Notes under the pieces: generated by a model
Seen by the model: the letters and a program-made list of their open reading frames with translations, nothing else
Told to the model about the DNA's origin: nothing
The model's database searches: none
Source: Nitrogeniibacter aestuarii
GTDB taxonomy: Bacteria; Pseudomonadota; Gammaproteobacteria; Burkholderiales; Rhodocyclaceae
Length of the DNA: 64,000 nucleotides
Direction of reading: 5' to 3'
Assembly (NCBI RefSeq): GCF_017309585.1
Contig: NZ_CP071321.1
Location: 2,232,001 to 2,296,000, forward strand
Program-made: the position numbers and the translations under genes
Shown: positions 33,364 through 42,012 of the stretch, one piece after another
Layout: each line of letters opens with the position of its first letter
How positions within the stretch are numbered: position 1 is the stretch's first letter

Positions 33364-34821
33364 ATGCAAGACAAGCTACAAGTACCGGGCCTGTTCAAAC
33401 AGGCGGCTTATATCGATGGGCGCTGGTGTGACAGCGCCGACACGGTGGATGTGTTCAATCCGGCCAATGGTGAGCGACTCGGTGGCGTACCGAGACTCGG
33501 GGCAGACGAAACAAGAGAGGCCATCGCGGCGGCCGAGAAGGCGTTCCCGGCCTGGCGGGACCGGCTCGCCAAGGAGCGCTCGCAGATCCTTCGCAAGTGG
33601 TTCGACCTCATCAACGAGCACGCGGACGATCTGGCGCGAATGATGACGCTGGAGCAGGGCAAACCGCTGAGTGAATCCAGGGGTGAAGTGGCGTACGCCG
33701 CCTCGTTCGTTGAATGGTTCGCCGAGGAGGCCAAGCGGGTCTATGGAGACACCATACCCACACTTGGCAAGGACCGCCGCCTGATGGTGATTCGCCAGCC
33801 GGTCGGCGTCTGCGCGGCGATCACACCCTGGAACTTCCCCGCGGCCATGATCACGCGCAAAGTGGCGCCGGCCCTCGCGGCCGGGTGCACCGCCGTTGTC
33901 AAACCCGCCACACAGACGCCGTTCACCGCGCTGGCGCTCGCCGAACTGGCCGACCGTGCGGGTTTTCCGCCGGGCGTGTTCAACGTGGTGACCGGCGACA
34001 CGAAGGCCATCGGTGGCGAGCTGACGGGCAACCCCACGGTGCGAAAGCTGTCATTCACCGGGTCGACCGAGGTCGGGCGTGTGTTGATGGAGCAGTGTGC
34101 GCCGACCATCAAGAAACTGTCGCTGGAACTGGGTGGCAACGCGCCGTTCATCGTGTTCGACGATGCCGACCTTGACGCCGCGGTCGAAGGCGCCATGGCG
34201 TCCAAATACCGGAATACCGGCCAGACCTGCGTGTGCGCCAACCGCATTCTGGTTCAGTCATCCGTCTATGACGCATTCGCCGAGAAACTGGCCGCCCGGG
34301 TCGGCGAGCTGAAAGTCGGTTTCGGGCTGGACGAGGGCGTGACCCAGGGCCCGCTGATCGATGAGAGTGCCGTCGAGAAGGTCGAATCCCACATTAGCGA
34401 TGCACTCGAGAAGGGCGCCCGCGTGCTGACCGGCGGAAAGCGGCATGAGAAGGGCGGCACCTATTTCCAGCCCACCGTATTGGCCGATGTGACGACCGAG
34501 ATGAAGGTGTGCCGGGAGGAAACGTTCGGCCCGGTGGCGCCGCTGTTCCGATTCGATGACGAGGCCCAGGGCATCCGCATGGCCAATGACACCATCTTCG
34601 GGTTGGCGGCGTACTTCTATTCCCGTGATGTCGGGCGTATCGTAAGGGTCTCGGAAGCACTGGAGTACGGCATGGTCGGGATCAATACGGGCGTGATGTC
34701 GAACGAGGTGGCGCCCTTTGGTGGCGTGAAGCAGTCGGGGCTTGGGCGCGAGGGCTCTCGGTACGGCATTGATGAGTATCTTGAGATGAAGTACCTGTGC
34801 CTGGCGGGTGTGGATCAATGA
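33364..34821 (+). CDS. gabD: NAD(P)-dependent succinate-semialdehyde dehydrogenase
   Basis: 485 residues, standard for GabD: oxidises succinate semialdehyde to succinate at the end of 4-aminobutyrate or related degradation. The catalytic Cys is in NTGQTCVCANRI and the general-base Glu in LELGGNAPF. The cofactor loop ITPWNFP and FTGSTEVGR are present. The ATG at 33364 follows AGGAGA at suitable spacing; in-frame upstream codons lack homology. Its stop overlaps the next gene by 4 bases (ATGA). No gabT nearby, so it may serve another route. Confidence 0.92.
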   Translation: MQDKLQVPGLFKQAAYIDGRWCDSADTVDVFNPANGERLGGVPRLGADETREAIAAAEKAFPAWRDRLAKERSQILRKWFDLINEHADDLARMMTLEQGKPLSESRGEVAYAASFVEWFAEEAKRVYGDTIPTLGKDRRLMVIRQPVGVCAAITPWNFPAAMITRKVAPALAAGCTAVVKPATQTPFTALALAELADRAGFPPGVFNVVTGDTKAIGGELTGNPTVRKLSFTGSTEVGRVLMEQCAPTIKKLSLELGGNAPFIVFDDADLDAAVEGAMASKYRNTGQTCVCANRILVQSSVYDAFAEKLAARVGELKVGFGLDEGVTQGPLIDESAVEKVESHISDALEKGARVLTGGKRHEKGGTYFQPTVLADVTTEMKVCREETFGPVAPLFRFDDEAQGIRMANDTIFGLAAYFYSRDVGRIVRVSEALEYGMVGINTGVMSNEVAPFGGVKQSGLGREGSRYGIDEYLEMKYLCLAGVDQ

Positions 34822-35378
34822 GCGGCCATGGCGACCTCTCTCCGTCGCCATGGGTGGTGCGATTTGCTCCCCTGATTCTCGACGGCGGTCGCGTTCTTGA
34901 TCTGGCGTGTGGTCGGGGGCGTCACGCGCGTCACCTGGCCGACCGAGGCTTGCATGTCATTGCCGCCGATCGAGACGAAGCCGCGCTTGAAGTCGTGTCT
35001 GAAGTGCCGGGGGTGGTGACCTGCCACCTTGATCTCGAAGACGGATCGCCGTGGCCGTGGGAGGCCGAGGCTTTCGACGCGATTGTCGTCGCCAACTATC
35101 TCTACCGGCCGGCTTTCCAGGCCATGCTCGACTGCCTGAAACCGGGCGGTGTTCTGATCTACGAAACCTTCATGGTCGGGAACGAAGCCTTCGGGCGGCC
35201 ACGCAGCCCGGAGTTTCTGCTGGAGGCCGGCGAGCTATTGCTGCGGTTGAGGGACGAGTTCTGTCCGGTGGCCTTCGAGCAAGGCATCGTCGGCGACCCT
35301 CCGCGCGCGGTGGTTCAGCGTGTCTGTGCCGTCAAGGACACACAGCCTTATCAATTACCCGAAACCACGCCAGCCTGA
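34818..35378 (+). CDS. SAM-dependent methyltransferase (TehB-like)
   Basis: 186 residues with the class I motif I VLDLACGRGRHARHLADRG, followed by the acidic residue after strand 2 (VIAADRDE), the motif IVVANYLYRP and the late YETFMVGNEAFG segment. This fits the small TehB/UbiE-like methyltransferase group; the substrate is not known. The start is chosen at 34818 where ATG overlaps the gabD stop; an upstream GTG would add seven residues inside gabD. It is convergent with the mnmH gene after a 12-base gap. Confidence 0.85.
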   Translation: MSGHGDLSPSPWVVRFAPLILDGGRVLDLACGRGRHARHLADRGLHVIAADRDEAALEVVSEVPGVVTCHLDLEDGSPWPWEAEAFDAIVVANYLYRPAFQAMLDCLKPGGVLIYETFMVGNEAFGRPRSPEFLLEAGELLLRLRDEFCPVAFEQGIVGDPPRAVVQRVCAVKDTQPYQLPETTPA

Positions 35379-35390
35379 AGCGGTACACAC

Positions 35391-36437
35391 TCACTGCTTG
35401 AGGATGGCGGCGGCGACAGCATCAATGCCGCCCTCCGACAGATCGCTGCTTTCGACGCGTCGGGCATTCGCATAACCCTGATAGTTGCTGTTCTGGGAGC
35501 GCCGATAGAGCGGATCGTAATGCTGATCAATCAACTCGGTAAACAGCCGGGGCAGATCATGCGCGTCCGCATAGTCGTTCCAGCGGTCGAGTGTCTCGTT
35601 GGGCAGGATGCGGCGCAGGCAGCCGAGCTTGAACTTGAGGTCTTCCGCATCGTCGCCCAGGTACGCGTAGTCCCGGAGCAGAAACTCGATACGTGCCTCA
35701 CGACTGGCGTCGATCATGACGCACTCGCTCTCGCGCATGCGCTCGATCAACGCGCCAGGTAAATGGATGCGGCCGATCTTGCGGCTTTCCGCTTCGACAA
35801 AGACCGGCTGTTCTGGCGTGAATCGGCTCAGTTGCTGATACAGCAGGGTTTCAAAGAACTTCTGGCTCGGTTGTGCGGTGCCGGGCAGGGCGCCGAGCAC
35901 CGAACCCTTGTGCGCCGCCAGGCCTTCCAGATCAAGTACCTGGGCACCCTTGCGCTCCAGTGCTTCGAGCACGCGTGTCTTGGCGCTGCCGGTCGGACCG
36001 CTGACCACCTGGAATTCGAAGGTTCGGGGCAGGGTTTCGAGCGCGCTGACCACCTCACGGCGGTACTGTTTGTATCCACCCACGAGCTGGCAGGCGTCCC
36101 AACCGATCATGCGCAGCCAGGTGGTAAACGCACCGCTTCGCTGGCCACCACGCCAACAGTAGATCAGCGGACGCCAGTGGCGGGGCTTGTCCTGAAAGTG
36201 GGTGAGCAGGTGGTTGGCAAGATTCTGTGCGACCAGCGCACCGCCAAGCCGTCGGGCGTCGAACGGAGAGACCTGCTTGTACATGGTGCCCACCTGGGCT
36301 CGCTGCTCGTTGTCGAGCACCGGCATGCTGACGGCACCGGGCAAGTGATCGTCAGCGAACTCCGCGGGTGAGCGAACATCGATAATCTCGTCAAATTCCG
36401 GGAGCTGTGCTACGGTCGCGCTGCCTTTTGTCATCAC
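35391..36437 (-). CDS. mnmH: tRNA 2-selenouridine synthase
   Basis: 348 residues: an N-terminal rhodanese-like domain with catalytic Cys94 (IYCWRGGQRSG) and a C-terminal P-loop domain (VSGPTGSAKTRVLEALE). It exchanges sulfur for selenium at U34 of certain tRNAs, using selenophosphate and geranylation intermediates. It is divergent from selD with only 37 bases between, the usual pairing. Two adjacent ATGs make the exact start uncertain by one residue. Confidence 0.95.
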   Translation of the reverse strand: MMTKGSATVAQLPEFDEIIDVRSPAEFADDHLPGAVSMPVLDNEQRAQVGTMYKQVSPFDARRLGGALVAQNLANHLLTHFQDKPRHWRPLIYCWRGGQRSGAFTTWLRMIGWDACQLVGGYKQYRREVVSALETLPRTFEFQVVSGPTGSAKTRVLEALERKGAQVLDLEGLAAHKGSVLGALPGTAQPSQKFFETLLYQQLSRFTPEQPVFVEAESRKIGRIHLPGALIERMRESECVMIDASREARIEFLLRDYAYLGDDAEDLKFKLGCLRRILPNETLDRWNDYADAHDLPRLFTELIDQHYDPLYRRSQNSNYQGYANARRVESSDLSEGGIDAVAAAILKQ

Positions 36438-36474
36438 CTGTCCAGTCGCGCCGATCCGGCGCCAGAAACGTCAC

Positions 36475-37515
36475 ATGTCTTCTATTCGATTGACCGAATT
36501 CTCCCACGGCGGCGGCTGCGGCTGCAAAATCGCACCGGCCGTGCTCTCCGATATCCTTGCGCGCTCGCCGCTGGGGGTCATGCCCAAGGAACTGCTGGTG
36601 GGGAATGCCTCGGCAGACGATGCCGCGGTCTATCAGCTCAACGAGTCCCAGGCCATCGTCGCGACGACCGACTTCTTCACGCCGATCGTCGATGATCCGA
36701 CCGACTTCGGGCGCATCGCTGCGACCAATGCCATCAGCGACGTCTATGCCATGGGCGCGACGCCCATCATGGCGCTGGCCATCGTCGGCATGCCGCTCGA
36801 CAAGCTGCCGGTCGAGGTGATTGGGCAGATCCTGGAAGGCGGTGCGAGCGTCTGCGCCGAGGCGGGTATTCCGGTCGCTGGCGGGCATTCCATCGACGTG
36901 CTCGAACCCATCTACGGTCTTGTGGCTCTGGGGGTGGTTGATCCGGCGCGCTTGCTGCGCAACGACAGGGCACGGGTCGGCGATGTGCTCGTTCTGGGCA
37001 AACGGCTGGGGGTTGGTGTGCTGTCGGCTGCGCTCAAGAAGGGGCAGCTGTCCAGTCAGGGTTACGCGCAGATGATCGCCAGCACCACGCAGCTCAACAC
37101 CCCGGGACCACGCCTGGCCATGATCGACGGTGTGAATGCGGTCACCGACGTGACCGGCTTCGGGCTGGCCGGCCATTTGCTGGAAATGTGTCGTGGCGCC
37201 GGGCTACGGGCCGAGGTGGGCTTCGACACCTTGCCGCTCATCGACGAAGCGGTGCACTTCGCCAGACAGGGCGTGGCCACCGGCGCTTCGAATCGAAACT
37301 GGAATGGCTACGGCGCATCTGTCGAACTGGATCCGTCGATTGCGCCCTGGCAGCAAACCTTGCTGACGGACCCCCAGACCAGTGGCGGTTTGCTGGTCAG
37401 CTGTGCGCCGCAGGCCGTGGACGCAGTGCTTGCCTGTTTCCACGACGCGGGGTTTGACGGTGCTTGCGTGATCGGTGAAATGGCTCAGGGCGAGGCGCGC
37501 GTCAGCGTTCGCTGA
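36475..37515 (+). CDS. selD: Selenide, water dikinase (selenophosphate synthase)
   Basis: 346 residues. It makes selenophosphate from selenide and ATP. The N-terminal catalytic motif is HGGGCGCK with Cys15 (not selenocysteine) and Cys17. Typical segments follow: DDAAVYQLNE, TTDFFTPIVDDPTDFGRIAATNAISDVYAMG and VTDVTGFGLAGHLLEM. Only the tRNA selenouridine route (mnmH) is visible here; selA and selB are not in the window. It converges on tesA with a 14-base overlap of the 3' ends. Confidence 0.97.
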   Translation: MSSIRLTEFSHGGGCGCKIAPAVLSDILARSPLGVMPKELLVGNASADDAAVYQLNESQAIVATTDFFTPIVDDPTDFGRIAATNAISDVYAMGATPIMALAIVGMPLDKLPVEVIGQILEGGASVCAEAGIPVAGGHSIDVLEPIYGLVALGVVDPARLLRNDRARVGDVLVLGKRLGVGVLSAALKKGQLSSQGYAQMIASTTQLNTPGPRLAMIDGVNAVTDVTGFGLAGHLLEMCRGAGLRAEVGFDTLPLIDEAVHFARQGVATGASNRNWNGYGASVELDPSIAPWQQTLLTDPQTSGGLLVSCAPQAVDAVLACFHDAGFDGACVIGEMAQGEARVSVR

Positions 37516-38128
37516 GCTTGACGCCGGCGCGGACCATGGGTTCGATGGCCGGCCACACATTGTCCAGAATTGCGGGCTGGGCCTCCGCGGTCGGATGCAG
37601 GCCGTCGGGCTGAAACCATTCACGCCGGTCGGCAAAGCCCGCCAGCAAGAAGGGCACAAAGGCCGTGTTCCGTTCTGAGGCCACGGTTTCGAAGGTTTGA
37701 CGGAACTTGTTGGCATACGCGGGGCCATAGTTCGGTGGCAACTGCATGCCCACCAGCACCACTTGGGCACCGGCTCGACGGCTGTGGTCGATCATGGCTT
37801 CCAGATTCGATTTCATGCGTTCGAGCGGTAATCCACGCAGTCCATCGTTGGCCCCCAGTTCGATGACCACCACGTCTGGCTGGTGCGTCTCGAGGGCGTG
37901 GGGCAGACGGGCGCGCCCGCCGGCGGTGGTCTCGCCACTGACGCTGGCATTGACGACGGTGTGTGTGCCCTCAATGCCTTCGAGGCGGCGGGCCAGATGT
38001 GCTGGCCAGGACTGCTCGGCGCGCAAGCCATAGCCGGCAGACAGGCTGTCGCCCAGCACAAGAATCGTGGCTGCGCCCACCAGCGGGCTGGCGAGGATGA
38101 ATAACAGGACAACAATGGATCGAACCAT
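37502..38128 (-). CDS. tesA: TesA-like arylesterase/lysophospholipase (GDSL/SGNH)
   Basis: About 208 residues with a signal peptide (MVRSIVVLLFILASPLVGA). The catalytic blocks of SGNH hydrolases are all present: LVLGDSLSAGYG (Ser), SVSGETTAGG (Gly), LGANDGLRG (Asn) and DGLHPTAEAQ (Asp and His). Expected periplasmic thioesterase/esterase activity. The ATG at 38128 is chosen for the signal peptide; ATG 38143 would add MTPRS. It is divergent from the ABC ATPase, and the two start codons share the CATG at 38126-38129, so promoters must lie inside the neighbouring gene, unlike the usual intergenic promoter. Confidence 0.92.
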   Translation of the reverse strand: MVRSIVVLLFILASPLVGAATILVLGDSLSAGYGLRAEQSWPAHLARRLEGIEGTHTVVNASVSGETTAGGRARLPHALETHQPDVVVIELGANDGLRGLPLERMKSNLEAMIDHSRRAGAQVVLVGMQLPPNYGPAYANKFRQTFETVASERNTAFVPFLLAGFADRREWFQPDGLHPTAEAQPAILDNVWPAIEPMVRAGVKLSER

Positions 38129-38840
38129 GGATCGAGGCGTCATTCCTAACTCCGAAACAGTCATTCTGGTCTCCGGGCTGAGCAAATCCGTGGCCACTCG
38201 GGACGATAGCGGTGTGCCGCTGCAGATTCTGCATGAGGTCGATTTTGCCGTCAGCGCCGGGGAGACCGTCGCCATTGTCGGTGCCTCCGGTTCAGGTAAA
38301 TCGACCTTGCTCGGTCTGATCGCAGGGTTGGACGCGCCCACCGCGGGCTCGGTTCAATTGTGCGGTCATTCACTTTTCGATCTGGACGAGGACGGTCGTG
38401 CCCGGCTCCGTGGGGAACAGATGGGGTTCGTCTTCCAGTCCTTCCAGTTGTTGCCGGCACTTACCGCGCTGGATAACGTGATGCTTCCCCTTGAACTGGC
38501 CGGTGCGGCCGACGCCGAGGCACGCGCACGCAAGTGGCTTGAACGCGTCGGGCTGGCACAGCGAGTCAAACATTATCCGAAGCATCTGTCGGGGGGAGAG
38601 CAACAGCGGGTGGCGCTCGCACGTGCCTTTGCGCCGGACCCCGCGGTACTGCTTGCCGATGAACCGACGGGGAATCTCGATGCCGAGACCGGCGCCGCCG
38701 TGATCGAGCTGATGTTCGAACTGAACCGGGAGCGGGGCACCACCCTGATTCTGGTCACTCACGACAATGCACTGGCCGATCGATGTGACCGGGTCTTTCA
38801 CATGCAGGGTGGCCGGCTTGAGGAGCAGGTGACGGCGTGA
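38127..38840 (+). CDS. ABC transporter ATP-binding protein (YbbA/LolD-like)
   Basis: 237 residues with Walker A GASGSGKST, signature LSGGEQQRVALARA, Walker B VLLADEPTGNLD and the switch histidine TLILVTHDNA. The LolD/MacB/YbbA group works with a FtsX-like permease. In E. coli ybbA is also divergent from tesA, but the permease gene ybbP that follows there is missing here; an unrelated gene (hpnE) is convergent right after it. The ATG at 38127 is preferred; an earlier ATG at 38115 and others further upstream fall within tesA. Confidence 0.85.
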   Translation: MDRGVIPNSETVILVSGLSKSVATRDDSGVPLQILHEVDFAVSAGETVAIVGASGSGKSTLLGLIAGLDAPTAGSVQLCGHSLFDLDEDGRARLRGEQMGFVFQSFQLLPALTALDNVMLPLELAGAADAEARARKWLERVGLAQRVKHYPKHLSGGEQQRVALARAFAPDPAVLLADEPTGNLDAETGAAVIELMFELNRERGTTLILVTHDNALADRCDRVFHMQGGRLEEQVTA

Positions 38841-40154
38841 TCAGCGTGCGGGCATGATGGCGCGCGCGCAGGCCACACCGGAACGCACGGCTGACTCGAT
38901 AGTGGCCGGATACGGGCTGTCCACATAGTCGCCGGCAAGCCAGAGACCGCGTTCAGCAGTTCTTACCCCGGGGCGCTTGACTCCCGGACGGCAGGCAAAG
39001 GTGGCACGTTTTTCCACGATGGTCAGAATCTCGTCGGGCTTGGGCAGCTGGTGCCCGACGATGCGTTCAAGCTGGTTGTGCATGGCCAGTTCGATTTCAT
39101 GCTTCGGCAATGCAAGATGCGGCCCGCGGGCGCTGACGACGCCGGCGATGAGCCCCTCATTGCCGCCAAACTGCCCGCGATCGAAGAACCATTCTGCCGG
39201 GCCTTCAACGTCACCGATCATGGCGCTCGACAAGCGGACGCTGTGATCGTACTGCAGGTAAGTGGTCAGGATGGGTTCGTATTCGAAGGCGTCGAGGGTC
39301 TGTTGCAGATCGCTCAATGCCGGAAAGTTGTCGATCAGGTCGGTGGCGTGATACGGCGCTGTCGCAACGACCACATGATCGAAACCACGTGAGGTGGAAG
39401 GATCGCCTTCGAGTGCAAATTGATCGCCATCGCGCACGATCCGCGCAATCGGCTCGGTGACATAGACCTGACCGCCATTCATCGCGATCCAGCGTGCTGC
39501 GGGCACCGGGAACAGCTCGGAGAGGTCCACGCGCGATAGCAGCATTTCGCTGGCCGCCGCACCCGAAGCCAGCGAGTCGCGCAGCACGTTGGCAAACACG
39601 CGCGCCGAGGCCTCCTGCGCCGGGGTGTTGAGTGCAGCGACGCAGAGCGGTTGCCAGAGATAGCGATTCAGACGCTCGGGCTGGGCTGCTCGATCGAGCA
39701 ACTCAGCGACCGTCATCTGCGCCGGCAGGCGAAAACGATGTTTCTTGAGGTGCTGGATGAAGCGCAGGCAGGCACGACGCTCGCCCCAGTTCATACCCTC
39801 CGCGCGCAACAATCCGACAGCAAGATGCAGCGGCGCCGGGAGACGTGCGGCGCGCAAGCGCAGCTGGCCGGGGAAGTTGAGGTCGAGTGGACGCGTGTTG
39901 AAGACGCCGGGTCTGACCCCGACCAGGCGCAGCAGGCGCAGTGTTTCCGAATAGGCGCCCAGCAGCATGTGCTGGCCGTTATCGACACGCAGCTCGCCTT
40001 TTTCGACAACGCGGGCCCGGCCACCCATGACGCGGGAGCTTTCAAATACGGCGACCTGTGCTCCGCGCTTGACCAGCTCAACGGCGCAGGCCAGGCCCGC
40101 GTAGCCGCCACCGATCACGCCAACGCGCGGAGCGTCCGGGGAGGCGAAAGCCAT
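38841..40154 (-). CDS. hpnE: Hydroxysqualene dehydroxylase (HpnE)
   Basis: 437-residue FAD-dependent amine oxidase/desaturase-like enzyme that reduces hydroxysqualene to squalene. FAD motif VGVIGGGYAGLACAVELVKRGAQVAVFE is at the start. Later segments RVDNGQHMLLGAYSETL and the end SGVACARAIM are typical. Third gene of the hpnC-hpnD-hpnE operon on the minus strand (3-base gap after hpnD). Together these produce squalene for hopanoids or related terpenoids. Confidence 0.93.
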   Translation of the reverse strand: MAFASPDAPRVGVIGGGYAGLACAVELVKRGAQVAVFESSRVMGGRARVVEKGELRVDNGQHMLLGAYSETLRLLRLVGVRPGVFNTRPLDLNFPGQLRLRAARLPAPLHLAVGLLRAEGMNWGERRACLRFIQHLKKHRFRLPAQMTVAELLDRAAQPERLNRYLWQPLCVAALNTPAQEASARVFANVLRDSLASGAAASEMLLSRVDLSELFPVPAARWIAMNGGQVYVTEPIARIVRDGDQFALEGDPSTSRGFDHVVVATAPYHATDLIDNFPALSDLQQTLDAFEYEPILTTYLQYDHSVRLSSAMIGDVEGPAEWFFDRGQFGGNEGLIAGVVSARGPHLALPKHEIELAMHNQLERIVGHQLPKPDEILTIVEKRATFACRPGVKRPGVRTAERGLWLAGDYVDSPYPATIESAVRSGVACARAIMPAR

Positions 40155-40157
40155 GGA

Positions 40158-40991
40158 TCAGCCCTTGAACCAGGTACGTGTCGCGATCCACAGTTTGCGG
40201 ACCGGGGTGAGGGATGTGCGTCGGTCCAGCACCAGAAAGTTGTCCTGGGCAATCTCTTCGAGCAATGTGCGGTAGATGGCCGCCATGATCAGCCCGGGGC
40301 GCTGCGCCTTGCGATCCTGCGCGGGGAGATGTGCCATGGCTGACTCGTAGAAACCGACCGCCCGCTCGTACTGGAAACGCATGAGTGACACGAAGGCGTC
40401 CGAGTGTTTCGCGTCGAGAATGTCCTTGGCCGGCACGTTGAACCGCTGCAGGTCTTCGACGGGCAGATAGATGCGCCCCCGGCGGGCGTCTTCACCCACG
40501 TCCCGGATGATGTTGGTCATCTGGAAGGCGAGGCCCAGGTCGTGCGCGTACTTGAGGGTCTGACGATCTTCGTAGCCGAAGATCTCGGCGGCAAGCAGGC
40601 CCACCACCGAAGCGACGCGATAGCAGTAAAGCCGCAGGCCCTTGAAGTCGAGATAGCGCGTCTGGGTGAGATCCATCTGCATGCCGTCGATGATCTCGAG
40701 TAGCTGCTCTGGCGCGAGATTGAAGCGCTTTCGGACATCGATCAGGGCGTGCCCGACCGGATGGGTGGCTTCATCGGCCGCAACGCGCCCGATCTCGGCA
40801 CGCCACCAGTCCAGCTTGTTGGCGGCGATGGTCGGGTCCTGGCATTCATCGACCACGTCGTCGACTTCCCGGCAAAAGGCGTAGAGGGCCATGATGGCCT
40901 GTTTGCGCTCGGGTGGCAGGAACAGAAAGCTGTAGTAGAAGCTCGAGCCGCTGGCGGCTGCCTTTTGCTGGCAATAATCGTGGGGGTTCAT
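40158..40991 (-). CDS. hpnD: Presqualene diphosphate synthase (HpnD)
   Basis: 277 residues. It condenses two farnesyl diphosphates to presqualene diphosphate. The first Asp-rich motif is REVDDVVDE, the second is MTNIIRDVGEDARRGRIYLP, as in squalene/phytoene synthases. The ATG at 40991 (MNPHDYCQQKAAASGSSFY) overlaps hpnC by four bases, and an upstream in-frame extension is rejected. Confidence 0.93.
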   Translation of the reverse strand: MNPHDYCQQKAAASGSSFYYSFLFLPPERKQAIMALYAFCREVDDVVDECQDPTIAANKLDWWRAEIGRVAADEATHPVGHALIDVRKRFNLAPEQLLEIIDGMQMDLTQTRYLDFKGLRLYCYRVASVVGLLAAEIFGYEDRQTLKYAHDLGLAFQMTNIIRDVGEDARRGRIYLPVEDLQRFNVPAKDILDAKHSDAFVSLMRFQYERAVGFYESAMAHLPAQDRKAQRPGLIMAAIYRTLLEEIAQDNFLVLDRRTSLTPVRKLWIATRTWFKG

Positions 40992-41812
40992 CGTGTCGAG
41001 TGTCTGTAGTTCGCGGCCTGCAGTGCCATGCGCAATGCATCCGTCTTGCCCAGCTTGGGGCGATGTCGGAAGACGTCGTAGCCGACCGACTCGATGCGTC
41101 CGAGAATACGCAGCCCGCCGAGTACGATCAACCGTAATTCCCACCCCACGCGACCGGGCAAGGACGGGGGCAGATCGGCGCCGCTGAGCATGAGTGCACG
41201 CGCCCGGTCCACCTGAAACGCCATCATCGAGCGCCAGGCGTCGTCGACCCGCTGTTCAGCGATGTGCGATTCGCTCACGCCGAACCGGTCGAGGTCTTCC
41301 TGCGGCAGATAGACGCGACCCTTGGCCCAGTCAATGCCCACGTCCTGCCAGAAGTTGATGTATTGCAGCGCCGAGCAGATCGCGTCGGACTGCGTCAGGA
41401 GCGGTTCGCGATGAGCGTTGAACAGGCACAGCAACAGGCGACCGACCGGGTCTGCCGAACGGCGGCTGTAGTCCTTGAGTTCGGTGTAGGTCGCATAGCG
41501 GGTTTTGCCCACGTCCTGACTGAAGGCGTCGAGCAGATCGCGAAAATACTGAATGGGGAGCCGGTGGCGGGCGATGGTGTCCGCCAGTGGTGCGAACAGG
41601 CCGATGGTGGTTGGCTTGCCCTGCTCGATGAGATGCAGTTCGCGGCGGTAGTCATTCAGCCCGGCGAGGCGCTCGACGGGGCTGGCATCGCCTTCGTCAG
41701 CGATATCGTCCGCGCTGCGGGCAAACGCGTATATGTGCTCGATGGGCTGGCGCAGTCTCGCGGGCAGCAGGAGCGATGCGACGGGAAAATTCTCGTAGTG
41801 ATCGACCGGCAT
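40988..41812 (-). CDS. hpnC: Hydroxysqualene synthase (HpnC)
   Basis: 274 residues, squalene/phytoene synthase fold. Converts presqualene diphosphate to hydroxysqualene. The Asp-rich motif SADDIADEGD lies near residue 33, the second INFWQDVGIDWAKGRVYLP near 157. The distinctive N-terminus MPVDHYENFPVASLLLP matches HpnC and not HpnD. First gene of the cassette. No squalene-hopene cyclase in the window. Confidence 0.93.
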   Translation of the reverse strand: MPVDHYENFPVASLLLPARLRQPIEHIYAFARSADDIADEGDASPVERLAGLNDYRRELHLIEQGKPTTIGLFAPLADTIARHRLPIQYFRDLLDAFSQDVGKTRYATYTELKDYSRRSADPVGRLLLCLFNAHREPLLTQSDAICSALQYINFWQDVGIDWAKGRVYLPQEDLDRFGVSESHIAEQRVDDAWRSMMAFQVDRARALMLSGADLPPSLPGRVGWELRLIVLGGLRILGRIESVGYDVFRHRPKLGKTDALRMALQAANYRHSTR

Positions 41813-41840
41813 GGGCGCGGGGGCGCTGGGAAAATTCGGG

Positions 41841-41925
<85 letters not shown>

Positions 41926-42012
41926 AAGGTGGTTTCTCCGCAGGCTCGCCTTCGAAGAAGTGGCGGATTATACACGGGGCGCCGGTCGTGGGATCACCCC
42001 GTGCGAGCAGAA

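Noticed and set aside
38067..38126. Longer N-terminus for the ABC ATPase
   Set aside because: It would lie fully inside tesA's signal-peptide region with no homology.
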